From Spirosoma telluris (GTDB taxonomy: Bacteria; Bacteroidota; Bacteroidia; Cytophagales; Spirosomataceae), in the NCBI GenBank assembly GCA_003259005.1, contig QLII01000001.1, positions 3,860,501-3,924,500 of the forward strand: a stretch of 64,000 bases of DNA. Reading direction: 5' to 3'. Positions 39,698-47,763 of this stretch are shown here, piece by piece; within the stretch, counting starts at the first letter, position 1; each line of letters starts with the position of its first letter. The notes below the pieces were generated by a model that was not told the origin of the DNA, ran no database searches, and saw only the letters and a program-made list of their open reading frames with translations. A program made the translations under genes and the position numbers.

Positions 39698-41071
39698 ATG
39701 GAAAGAAGGTCAGCTTTGGTAACACTGGGCGCAATGTCGCTGGGTGCTGCTTCTCCCAAATTAGAAACGGGAGAAATCCTGAAAGAACCCTATAAACTCA
39801 CGAAACAAACACTGAAAGCTGATATTCTGGTTATTGGGGGTGGAACGGCAGGCGTGGTGGCGGCCATTCAGGCCGGTCGGGCCGGACGCAAAACCATCCT
39901 TGTTGAAAATGGGAGTCAGCTCGGTGGCACCACCACTACGGGTGGGGTGGCTTTCCCCGGTATATTTTTCGCCTGGGGGAAGCAGATAATCAGCGGAATA
40001 GGCTGGGAAATGGTGCAGGAAGCCGTAGCCCTCAATGACGATACATTGCCCAACTTTTCGATTCCTCACGGCAAAAATCACCCCAAACATCAGGTTCGGC
40101 TGAATGGACAACTGTATGCTATGCTGCTGGAAGAAAAATGCGTGCAGGCAGGTGTTCAGATCCGTTTCTATGAGACGCCCACGCAGATAACCTTTCAGAA
40201 AAACAACTGGGTTGTTGAAACGGTCGGGAAAGGCACCATGACCCAGATAACCTGTAACCAGTTGATTGACTGTACGGGTAATGCCTATGCTACGTCTATT
40301 GCCGGGTTTGATGTGTTGCGGGAGTCGGTGACCCAGCCGGGTACACTGATGTTTAAGCTGGGTGGTTACGACTTTAGTTCGCTGGATGTTAAGCTCATAC
40401 AGGCTCGTTATCAGGAAGCCATTCAAAAAGGAGAGTTAGTAAAAACCGATTTTCGGAACAACATAATTGGCCTGTTACGAAGTGCCGGCGATAATATTCA
40501 GCACGTAATGGGTGCCGATTCCACAACCTCAGAAACCCATACGGTTGCGAATATAAAAGGGCGGGCTTCTTTACTGCAAACGCTGCGTTTTCTGCGCACC
40601 TTACCCGGCTGCGAAAAAACAAAACTCATCGATATGCAAAACGAAACGGCGGTTCGGGAAACCTACCGAATTGACGGCCATTATAAAATTACGCAAGCCG
40701 ATTACGTAACCGGGAAACTGTTCGATGATTCGGTTTCCTATTCCTATTACCCAATCGACGTTCACGATGAAAACGGCGTTGTTCCCGATCATCTGGCCGA
40801 AGGGATCGTCCCCACGGTTCCGCTGCGGGCGCTTATTCCGAAAAACAGCCGGAACTTCCTGGTGGCAGGTCGGTGCGTCAGTAGTGACCGATTGGCGAAC
40901 TCGGCGCTTCGTGTTCAGGCTTCCTGTATGGGCATGGGGCAGGCCGCTGGAGCCGCGGCTGTGCTGGCCAATATGCAAAACAAAACCCCGCTGGATGTTT
41001 CCATGAGCGACCTTCGAAAACTGCTGGAAGAACACGGCGGCATTGTCCCCGGCACCAGCTCAAAAGGCTAA
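39698..41071 (+). CDS. FAD-dependent oxidoreductase, Tat-like export signal
   Basis: 457-aa flavoprotein of the FAD_oxidored (PF12831-like) type. The N-terminus begins M-E-R-R-S-A-L-V-T-L-G-A, resembling a twin-arginine signal. The dinucleotide-binding motif is V-I-G-G-G-T-A-G-V-V-A-A at about 45-56, followed by L-V-E-N-G-S-Q-L-G-G. The C-terminal FAD contact is V-Q-A-S-C-M-G-M-G-Q-A-A-G-A-A-A. Members are annotated as oxidoreductases of unknown substrate, often beside SusC/SusD genes. It would oxidise a sugar or related compound in the periplasm. A remnant of a homologue is at 32353-32514. Confidence 0.88.
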   Translation: MERRSALVTLGAMSLGAASPKLETGEILKEPYKLTKQTLKADILVIGGGTAGVVAAIQAGRAGRKTILVENGSQLGGTTTTGGVAFPGIFFAWGKQIISGIGWEMVQEAVALNDDTLPNFSIPHGKNHPKHQVRLNGQLYAMLLEEKCVQAGVQIRFYETPTQITFQKNNWVVETVGKGTMTQITCNQLIDCTGNAYATSIAGFDVLRESVTQPGTLMFKLGGYDFSSLDVKLIQARYQEAIQKGELVKTDFRNNIIGLLRSAGDNIQHVMGADSTTSETHTVANIKGRASLLQTLRFLRTLPGCEKTKLIDMQNETAVRETYRIDGHYKITQADYVTGKLFDDSVSYSYYPIDVHDENGVVPDHLAEGIVPTVPLRALIPKNSRNFLVAGRCVSSDRLANSALRVQASCMGMGQAAGAAAVLANMQNKTPLDVSMSDLRKLLEEHGGIVPGTSSKG

Positions 41072-41086
41072 CTGCTGTAACAGAAT

Positions 41087-41243
41087 AGATTAACCACAGA
41101 GCGGTCCGCCGTTGCGGCACTGAGAACACAGAGATTTTCAAGATTAGTTATTAGCGTACTCGCTTTTTGTCTTCTCGACAAAAACACCCCGAACAACTTT
41201 GTATCCTCGGTGCCGCAACGGCGGACCGCTCTGTGGTTAATCT
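41087..41243. repeat. Long inverted repeat with 38-bp arms
   Basis: Bases 41087-41124 match the reverse complement of 41206-41243 with a single mismatch. The arms contain ACCACAGAGCGGTCCGCC and GTTGCGGCAC. The 81-base spacer holds no gene. The outer ends (AGATTAACCACAGAG) are identical, which looks like a miniature mobile or REP-doublet element. Confidence 0.7.
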
Positions 41244-41262
41244 AATTTTTAGAAAAGCGTAT

Positions 41263-42413
41263 ATGCGTGTACTGAAAATCAACAGATTATTTGCTTTTAT
41301 CCTAGTGCCGTTACTCGTATCGGCCTATGACAGCATCGGGCAAATTCGGTATTTCCGTACACCTACCATTGCCCTGAAACCCGATACGACACTGGCCTTT
41401 ATAGCCGCTTCGCAAGACTCGATTGCCAATGATACGCTGTTTCAAATTCGATCGAAAGAAGGGTATCCAATGGCCTATTTTCGAAAAATCAGGACCAGTG
41501 TATGCTTTGATAATAAGTGTCGGTTACTGAAAGTTAATTTGTACTGGACGAGTACAGGACGCTACTTAGGGTTTGATCTTCCTAAAGGTGAGTTTTTGAG
41601 TAAAGCCGAACATAAGCCATTTACACCGGCCGAATACGAGCGCATGAGTGAGCTACTGGCCGATCCGCTTTCGCTACTGGCTACGCTATCCTATGCCGAA
41701 CTGGCACCTCAGGTAAAACCCCCAGACAAAGGAAGTGAAGTAGATGGCGTAACATCGGCTACGGCGAAAAATGTGCTGGAGTATGTAGTTGAAGGGGCCG
41801 CGTATACCACCTATAAAATGTGGCATGTAGTGTATGGATCAACGCAGGAGGATGTTGCCCGTTTAACCGAAAAATCGCTGTCGCCCGGCTTCATCCAGAC
41901 GGTTCTGGAGAGCCCGGATTTAACGGATAAAATCTGGGCGTTGAATCATATTCGTGGATTCATAAAGCTCACCCCCGCGCTGCAAAACGCACTTTTGGGC
42001 TTTATCAGCCCGACTGATTATAATCAGGCTGAGCGCGCTATTCAGGCTTTTGGGGCAGGTGATTTACAAGCCAATACTATTCAACAGGCTTTGTTTACAA
42101 AGTTCAGAGAAGCTAATTACGCACTAAAAAAACTTATAATTAACAAGTTCAAAGAGGCTCCAATGCTTGATAAACAGGTAAAAAAAGCCTTTGCCGAAGA
42201 TTTGACATTGTTGAATAGTGAGCTGATAAGCAATGTATTGGATCTGTTCAGAAAACATAAAGTCGCAGATGTTGACACCTGCCGAATGATAGCCCAGCTC
42301 CTGACGAACAGGAATGATTTAATCGCCCAAAAGGCGTTTACCTATTTAAACGCTACCCAGTCAATGATGCGTTGATCGAAAAGCAGATGAAGGAGTACAG
42401 CTTGAAGAAATGA
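41263..42413 (+). CDS. Secreted FMN-binding-like protein with helical-repeat C-terminus (probable late frameshift)
   Basis: The ATG at 41263 opens a signal peptide (I-N-R-L-F-A-F-I-L-V-P-L-L-V-S-A) and lies just after the inverted repeat; earlier starts would read through it. Around residue 160 is E-V-D-G-V-T-S-A-T-A-K-N, close to the D-x-x-(S/T)-x-A-(S/T) sequence to which ApbE attaches FMN in NqrC/RnfG-type domains. The C-terminal half is helical with HEAT-like repeats (L-I-I-N-K-F-K-E-A-P). The frame stops at 42375, but adding one A near 42363 extends it to 42413 with a natural end (383 aa). It could be an electron-transfer partner for the adjacent FAD oxidoreductase; that is inference. 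Confidence 0.68.
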
Positions 42414-42569
42414 CATACGTTCAACAAAAGTCTGGAGAAAACAAAACGATTTCTGACAACACGACCAGTTTTGGAGGCCTGCCTACTTTAAAAAGCGTTT
42501 GATGGTAGCCTGAAAACGTTTGTAACTGAGGGCACCCGAGATATTAATCAAATAAACCATACCTCACCT

Positions 42570-42596
42570 TAATCATCATAAAAATCTGCGTTCTAT
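42570..42596. repeat. Dispersed intergenic motif (TAATCATCATAAAAATCTGC)
   Basis: Continues with GTTCTAT. It is the clearest copy of the motif also found at 5071-5103 and 21822-21845. Confidence 0.5.
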
Positions 42597-42603
42597 ATTA
42601 AAT

Positions 42604-42643
42604 TAGATAGGTTGGTGTAAATCCCCGGTGGGCATCTGCCGGG
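42604..42643. repeat. TAGATAGGTTGGT element with weakened hairpin
   Basis: The exact 13-mer at 42604-42616 is followed by CCCGG (42624-42628) and CCGGG (42639-42643), a shorter version of the terminator at 32626-32655. Confidence 0.5.
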
Positions 42644-43052
42644 CGATTACTTTTCAACTGGATAGATAGCTCCCAATATAAACCTGACAATAGTTGATTG
42701 CTTAACTATTTATCAATGAAACCATTTCGGGCCCTCTCTTAGAGAATAAAGGCGCGCACGATGCAGAAATTTTACTGATTGGAAACTACGCCTATCCTAT
42801 ACAGTGCCCGAACTAAATGGCTCCTAGAAAATTATACCCGTAAACAAACAGGCCTGGTTGCTAAAAAAACCGTAAAATCGTTAAAACAAGGCATCATTGT
42901 CGCTTGTATTAAAAGCAAATCGGCGAGCTATCAGTTTGCTACCGGACGCAGTCCAGCCAGGAAGCACTAAACCTTCTGGCCTAATTCTTGTCTTTACTGT
43001 AGAACCCGCCTACTTTAACGGCGAAACATAGTCCCTTAAATCAGTACACAAC

Positions 43053-43697
43053 ATGAAAACGCTCCAATCCAATCTATCAATTTGGGCACTTGCCACCCTT
43101 TTAGCTGGCGGTTCCTTAGTCGCTTGCGCGCAGGCGACAACGGGCACAACGGCAACGACTACTACCACCAGCAGTTCGGCCAAGACACAGCTTTTAGCTC
43201 CTTTACAGCAGACAGTTACCAAAATAAAGAAATTAGTAGCCACAGGCGATCCTGATTTTGACTACGCTTTCCAGGCTAAAATGCATACGCAGGGTGCACA
43301 GGATTTTCTAAAACAGGAGATTCAGAGTGGAAAAGACACCGCACTGACCCAAATGGCAAAAACACTCCTAACGGCTGCTAACTCAGATATAACTCTGCTT
43401 GATGAAACACTCCGTCAACTTAAACCGACGCGTCCTATGCAGGCCTATACGCAGCAGCAAAGCCGCAATATTGAGGCTATGAGCCTCAAATTGCAACAAA
43501 CGGGCTCCAGTGACAAGTTGACCGGTAACCTGGATAAAAACTTTTCAACGCTGCTGCTCGATCAGCGTCAGGACGCCATCGACATGGCTACGACCTATCT
43601 CCAATACGGTAAAAATGCTACGCTACGCACCTATGCCCAGCAATTGATTGACAAATCGAAGCTGGAAATGGAAAAAATAAAGGCAATGACTAAATAA
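43053..43697 (+). CDS. DUF305-like secreted protein with two helical repeats
   Basis: 214-aa protein with a signal peptide (L-A-T-L-L-A-G-G-S-L-V-A-C-A, possibly a lipobox) and a Thr-rich linker. The mature part has two ferritin-like helical units: D-F-D-Y-A-F-Q-A-K-M-H-T-Q-G-A-Q-D-F-L and N-F-S-T-L-L-L-D-Q-R-Q-D-A-I-D-M. They resemble DUF305 (CopM-type) repeats, but the usual H-H-Q metal-binding pair is reduced to M-H-T-Q, so metal binding is uncertain. DUF4142 is a similar alternative. A strong terminator follows directly, separating it from the rhodopsin homologue. Confidence 0.7.
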   Translation: MKTLQSNLSIWALATLLAGGSLVACAQATTGTTATTTTTSSSAKTQLLAPLQQTVTKIKKLVATGDPDFDYAFQAKMHTQGAQDFLKQEIQSGKDTALTQMAKTLLTAANSDITLLDETLRQLKPTRPMQAYTQQQSRNIEAMSLKLQQTGSSDKLTGNLDKNFSTLLLDQRQDAIDMATTYLQYGKNATLRTYAQQLIDKSKLEMEKIKAMTK

Positions 43698-43722
43698 AAA
43701 GCCGCTTATGCTATGCATGTAG

Positions 43723-43754
43723 AAATGGTAGGTATATTCATGCCTACCATTTTT
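43723..43754 (+). terminator. Rho-independent terminator after the DUF305-like gene
   Basis: AAATGGTAGG (43723-43732) pairs with CCTACCATTT (43743-43752), and the T-run continues to 43754. It lies upstream of the ATG at 43761 and argues against earlier starts for the rhodopsin homologue. Confidence 0.8.
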
Positions 43755-43760
43755 GTATGT

Positions 43761-44557
43761 ATGGAAGTTGCCAATACCTTCATTCCAACGGCGGGCACTG
43801 TTGGCCTTTTACCCATGGTTACGTACTTTTTTCTGGTCGTGGCCATGTTTGTATTTTTAGGCATGTTTATTTTTTCGCTGGTCCCTAAAAAATCATCTCT
43901 CCCAGAGCAAGTTCCCCCCAGTACACCCAAACCCTGACTACTTGTATTGTTGCCATAGCAGGACTTACCTACTATCTGCTTCAGACCTGTTATCGCGACG
44001 TTCTGACCGAACTGGCTACGGTGAGTGACCCCAACGACCGTCAAACGCTCATCCGCGAGTCCTATAATGCTCTAAGCCAATATCGTTACATAGGCTGGTT
44101 TATCACTACGCCCTTACTCATGTTTCAGCTAATTTCTATGCTCGGGGTGCAACTGAGTGAAATTAAGCGACAACTGGCTGGACTACTGATGGCCACTTTA
44201 TTTATGGTTTTTGCCAGCTATATCGGCCATGAGCAGCTTTCATTTGATAATGAAATTCAGATCGTACCCAAATTAACCTGGGGACTCATTGCCCTGATCG
44301 ACTATGTGTTCCTTCTCTTTACCATAAATCGACTCTGGAAAGAGTTTGGCAGCCAATCCCATCCCGCCTTCCGACAAGCAGCTCTGATTATGGCTGGGGC
44401 TTGGGCACTTTACTTCATTGGCTATTTCCTGACCCTCGCTCCCATTGATTTTAACTGGATTCACCTGACATTTACGATTGTCGATATAGTTAGCCTGCTT
44501 AGCGTAGGGCTGATCATGTATCTGGTCAACACGAATCGCTGGAGCCATAATTTGTAA
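43761..44557 (+). CDS. Microbial (type 1) rhodopsin homologue lacking the retinal-binding lysine (one frameshift)
   Basis: 265-aa seven-helix membrane protein once one C is restored in the run at 43914-43919. Helix C reads R109-Y-I-G-W-F-I-T-T-P-L-L, the classic rhodopsin R-Y-x-D-W-x-x-T-T-P-L-L with the proton-acceptor Asp changed to Gly112. The donor position is Gln123. Helix F keeps W215-x-x-Y218 of the retinal pocket. Helix G reads V-D242-I-V-S-L246-L-S-V-G-L-I, where Leu246 replaces the Schiff-base lysine while the counter-ion Asp and the G-L-I are kept. It should not bind retinal covalently or pump protons. The key residues lie well after the frameshift and are read in an open frame. 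A sensory, structural or scaffold role is possible. The SAM hydrolase gene begins 30 bases later. Confidence 0.85.
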
Positions 44558-44587
44558 CTAACTACCCATCACTTAGCCCGTATTTCT

Positions 44588-45484
44588 ATGCGTATCGTCT
44601 ACGGATTAACCTTACTACTTCTTCTATTTTTCAAGCCACTGGCTCAGGCTCAAAATGGTATTGTGGTTTTCCAGTCTGATTTTGGGTTGAAAGATGGGGC
44701 CGTGTCTGCCATGAAAGGTGTTGCTTTGGGCGTATCACCAACCCTAAAGCTGTTTGACCTTACCCACGAAATTCCAGCTTATAACATTTGGGAAGCCGCT
44801 TATCGACTCTATCAAACCGTAACGTATTATCCCAAAGGCACCGTATTCGTATCGGTTTGTGACCCTGGCGTTGGCACCGAACGGCATTCGGTCGTCTTAC
44901 TAACCAAGTCCGGTCATTACATTGTCACTCCTGATAATGGCACACTCACCCTAATCGCTGAACAACTCGGCATTCAGGAGATCCGGCAGATTAATGAAGC
45001 CATTAACAGGCGCAAAAACTCAAACGAGTCCTACACATTCCACGGCCGTGATGTTTATGCCTACACAGCCGCCCGGCTGGCTTCCCACACTATTACGTTT
45101 CAGCAGGTTGGGCCGAAATTACCGAACGACGTAGTACGGTTGCCCTACCAGAAGGCAGAATACAAAGACGGAATCGTAAAGGGCACTATTCCTATTCTTG
45201 ATAGTCAGTATGGTAATGTCTGGAGCAATATTCCGAAAGCGATGATTGAGCAACTCGGTGTTAAACCGGGGGCAACCCTTCATGTTCAGATCTCCCAACA
45301 TGGCAAATCCCTATACGACAAACCAGTTCGATGGGTGAATACATTTGGCGAAGCCGCCATCGGCGATGATGTCGCCTATATTAATAGCCTGATGGATTTC
45401 TCCGTTGCTGTCAATCAGGGTAATTTCTCAGAAAAATATAAGGTATTCAGTGGATCGGACTGGACGATTGTTGTGCGTAAATAA
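44588..45484 (+). CDS. Exported SAM hydrolase / SAM hydroxide adenosyltransferase (DUF62)
   Basis: 298-aa protein with a signal peptide (L-T-L-L-L-L-L-F-F-K-P-L-A-Q-A-Q). The mature part has DUF62 family motifs: Q-S-D-F-G-L-K-D-G (substrate Asp), F-V-S-V-C-D-P-G-V-G-T-E-R, T-P-D-N-G-T-L and F-H-G-R-D-V-Y-A-Y-T-A-A. Relatives split S-adenosylmethionine into adenosine and methionine (or act as related fluorinase-fold enzymes). Export is unusual because SAM is cytoplasmic; the real substrate may be different or scavenged from outside. It is probably co-transcribed with the rhodopsin homologue. Confidence 0.88.
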   Translation: MRIVYGLTLLLLLFFKPLAQAQNGIVVFQSDFGLKDGAVSAMKGVALGVSPTLKLFDLTHEIPAYNIWEAAYRLYQTVTYYPKGTVFVSVCDPGVGTERHSVVLLTKSGHYIVTPDNGTLTLIAEQLGIQEIRQINEAINRRKNSNESYTFHGRDVYAYTAARLASHTITFQQVGPKLPNDVVRLPYQKAEYKDGIVKGTIPILDSQYGNVWSNIPKAMIEQLGVKPGATLHVQISQHGKSLYDKPVRWVNTFGEAAIGDDVAYINSLMDFSVAVNQGNFSEKYKVFSGSDWTIVVRK

Positions 45485-45500
45485 CTGTAGGCACTACCAA

Positions 45501-47333
45501 TCAAACACTCTGCATCGTACTCAATTTCCGATAGAAGCCCTCATCTAGGGTTAGCAACTCATCATGCCTACCCCGTTCCACAATGCGTCCCTGATTAACC
45601 ACCAGAATGACATCGGCATGTTGAATGGTGCTTAGCCGGTGGGCAATCACGAGCGTTGTTCGGTTTGCCATTAAGCGGGTCAGTGCTTCCTGAACCAATT
45701 TTTCGGACTCCGTATCCAAGGCCGACGTCGCTTCATCCAGAATCAGAATGGGCGGATTTTTCAGGATAGCCCGGGCAATACTGATGCGCTGCCGTTGTCC
45801 ACCCGATAGTTTGCCGCCCCGATCCCCAATAATAGTCTGGTAACCGTCTGACTGGGCCATAATAAAATCATGGGCGTTGGCAATTCGGGCGGCTTCCATC
45901 ACCTGCGCTTCGGTAGCGGCATTACCAAAGGCAATGTTGTTAAAAATGGTGTCGTTAAACAGAATACTTTCCTGGGTTACAATCCCCATTTGTGTTCGCA
46001 GCGAGGCCGTGGTACAGTCACGCAAGTCTACACCATCAATCAGGATCTTTCCAGCCGTGGGGTCATAAAAACGAGGGACCAGATCGGCAATTGTCGACTT
46101 ACCTCCACCCGACGATCCGACCAGCGCAACGGTTTTTCCCTTTGGCAAGTCAAAGCTAATGTCACGCAAAACCGGCGTATCGACATTGTAGGCAAAAGAT
46201 ACGTTCTGCACCGAAATTTTATCCCGAAACTTGTCCAGCACAAGAGCACCCGGTTTGTCCTGAATAGCAGGTTCCGTATCAATCAATTCCAGCACACGCT
46301 CGCCCGAAGCCAGCCCCCGTTGCGACCCACTGAAGGCATTGGAAATGTCTTTGGCTGGGCGCGTCACCTGCGAAAAAATGGCGATATACGTAATGAATTC
46401 AGCCGCCGTTAACTCCGACTGACCACTTAATACCAATGACCCACCATAGAATAAGATACTAGCCACAACGGCGACACCTACCACTTCCGAAAAGGGAGAC
46501 GCGAGTTCGCGCCGATTCGCCAGCGAGCGTATGGCATCCCGATAGCCTTCGTTTTCGCGCCGAAATTTGTCCAGAATAAAGCCTTCTGCCACAAAACCTT
46601 TCACGACACGCATGCCGCCGAAAGTTTCATCCAGCAGGCTTACCAAACCACTCAATCGCTGCTGACCTTCCTGGGCATCGCGCTTCATCCGCCGAACAAG
46701 GGTAGCGATGAATATGCCCGAAACCGGAATGACCAGGATAGCAAACAAGGTTAATTTGACCGAAATGGTGAGCAGCGCAACGATGTAGGCAATCAGCAAA
46801 AACAATTCTTTTGATGCAGCCGAAAGCGTATTAGCAATGGAATTTTCGACTTCCTGCACATCGGTCGTGGTGCGGGAAATGAGGTTCCCCTTGCGCTCAT
46901 TTGAGAAAAAGCCGAGGTGCAATTGTAGGGTTTTCGCAAATACAGCTTCCCGAAGTTTTGCTACCATTCGCGCCTTAAACGACTCCAACTGCCTTACTGA
47001 CAGGTACTTGAAAAGATTATTAAGTAGTACCGATAGAATAATCACAAAGCAAACAAACTGGAGTGCGCCAACTTTACCATACTCCTTAAATACCTGTGCG
47101 AAATAGTATTTGAAGAAATCGGTAAGACCGCTGGTCAGTGAAGGCGCAGGTTGATTCATAAATGCCTGCATCTGTTTGGCATCGACCTTATCGAACAGGA
47201 TACTGAGCAGCGGAATCAGCAAAGTGAAATTCAATACGCCAAATACACTGGACAGCAGCGAGGTCAGAACGAACGGCGTCAGGAATCGCCCCAGCGGTTT
47301 GGCAAACGAGAGTAATCGAAGGTACGTTTTCAT
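45501..47333 (-). CDS. ABC exporter, fused permease-ATPase (MsbA-like)
   Basis: About 610-aa half-transporter. The N-terminal 310 residues contain six transmembrane helices of the exporter type (F-N-L-T-L-L-I-P-L-L-S-I-L-F region onward). The nucleotide-binding domain has Walker A G-S-S-G-G-G-K-S-T, signature L-S-G-G-Q-R-Q-R-I-S, Walker B I-L-I-L-D-E-A-T-S-A-L-D and H-loop A-H-R-L-S-T. This layout fits lipid A flippase MsbA or a related lipid/peptide exporter; the exact cargo cannot be read from sequence. The ATG at 47333 is preferred to a TTG four codons earlier. A TACCTTTG -7-like element (complement of 47343-47350) lies just upstream. Confidence 0.9.
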   Translation of the reverse strand: MKTYLRLLSFAKPLGRFLTPFVLTSLLSSVFGVLNFTLLIPLLSILFDKVDAKQMQAFMNQPAPSLTSGLTDFFKYYFAQVFKEYGKVGALQFVCFVIILSVLLNNLFKYLSVRQLESFKARMVAKLREAVFAKTLQLHLGFFSNERKGNLISRTTTDVQEVENSIANTLSAASKELFLLIAYIVALLTISVKLTLFAILVIPVSGIFIATLVRRMKRDAQEGQQRLSGLVSLLDETFGGMRVVKGFVAEGFILDKFRRENEGYRDAIRSLANRRELASPFSEVVGVAVVASILFYGGSLVLSGQSELTAAEFITYIAIFSQVTRPAKDISNAFSGSQRGLASGERVLELIDTEPAIQDKPGALVLDKFRDKISVQNVSFAYNVDTPVLRDISFDLPKGKTVALVGSSGGGKSTIADLVPRFYDPTAGKILIDGVDLRDCTTASLRTQMGIVTQESILFNDTIFNNIAFGNAATEAQVMEAARIANAHDFIMAQSDGYQTIIGDRGGKLSGGQRQRISIARAILKNPPILILDEATSALDTESEKLVQEALTRLMANRTTLVIAHRLSTIQHADVILVVNQGRIVERGRHDELLTLDEGFYRKLSTMQSV

Positions 47334-47380
47334 TGGTAGGTGCAAAGGTAAGTCTCAATGGAAAATTTTATACCTAAGAC

Positions 47381-47412
47381 TTGGAGGTATATAGATTTCT
47401 TTTGTACGTTTG
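47381..47412 (+). promoter_or_regulatory. Bacteroidota promoter for padR (TTG-N21-TACGTTTG)
   Basis: TTG at 47381-47383, a 21-base spacer and TACGTTTG at 47405-47412 fit the TTTG...TAnnTTTG consensus. The start codon is at 47417, so the transcript would have almost no leader. Confidence 0.55.
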
Positions 47413-47416
47413 AACC

Positions 47417-47761
47417 ATGAACGCTCCCAATAATTCCTCTTTACTGAAAGGTAGCCTATCGGTCATGATTTTGCGGTTGCTGGAAGACCGTGAGAAGATG
47501 TACGGCTACGAGATTACGCAAAAGGTGAAAGACCTGACGGCTGGCGAAATGATGATTACAGAAGGCGCCCTCTACCCTGCCCTGCACAAGCTCGAAGCCG
47601 AAGGTTTGCTCACCACCGAAACACAAATTGTGGATGGCCGTGCCCGCAAGTACTACTCACTCACCAAAACCGGACACACAGAAGCTGCCGGACGCATTGC
47701 TGAACTAGCCTCATTTCTGGAGAATCTGAATCTGGTATTGAAATTGAAACCCAGTATTTAA
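47417..47761 (+). CDS. PadR-family transcriptional regulator
   Basis: 114-aa winged-helix regulator. It shows L-K-G-S-L-S-V-M-I-L-R-L-L-E, M-Y-G-Y-E-I-T-Q-K-V, the wing and recognition segment E-G-A-L-Y-P-A-L-H-K-L-E-A-E-G-L-L, and R-A-R-K-Y-Y-S-L-T-K-T-G. PadR regulators often act on the membrane proteins encoded just downstream; here the next start codon is two bases after the stop. It is divergent from the ABC exporter gene and may control both sides. Confidence 0.92.
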   Translation: MNAPNNSSLLKGSLSVMILRLLEDREKMYGYEITQKVKDLTAGEMMITEGALYPALHKLEAEGLLTTETQIVDGRARKYYSLTKTGHTEAAGRIAELASFLENLNLVLKLKPSI

Positions 47762-47763
47762 GT

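Larger units (their letters stand above)
42414..43052. other. Intergenic region with two dispersed repeats
   Basis: 639 bases without a convincing gene; a 63-codon frame at 42779-42970 begins with TTG and matches nothing I know. It holds copies of the AATCAT...TCTGCGTTCTAT motif and the TAGATAGGTTGGT hairpin element. A weak promoter for the next gene is possible: TTG at 42988, a 20-base spacer, TACTTTAA at 43011. Confidence 0.45.

Noticed and set aside
39761..41035. Long minus-strand frames opposite the FAD oxidoreductase
   Set aside because: The plus-strand gene has clear FAD motifs and the antisense frames resemble nothing known.
42779..42970. 63-codon plus-strand frame in the 42.4-43.0 kb gap
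   Set aside because: Starts with TTG, has no recognisable domain, no good ribosome-binding context and a composition like the surrounding non-coding DNA.
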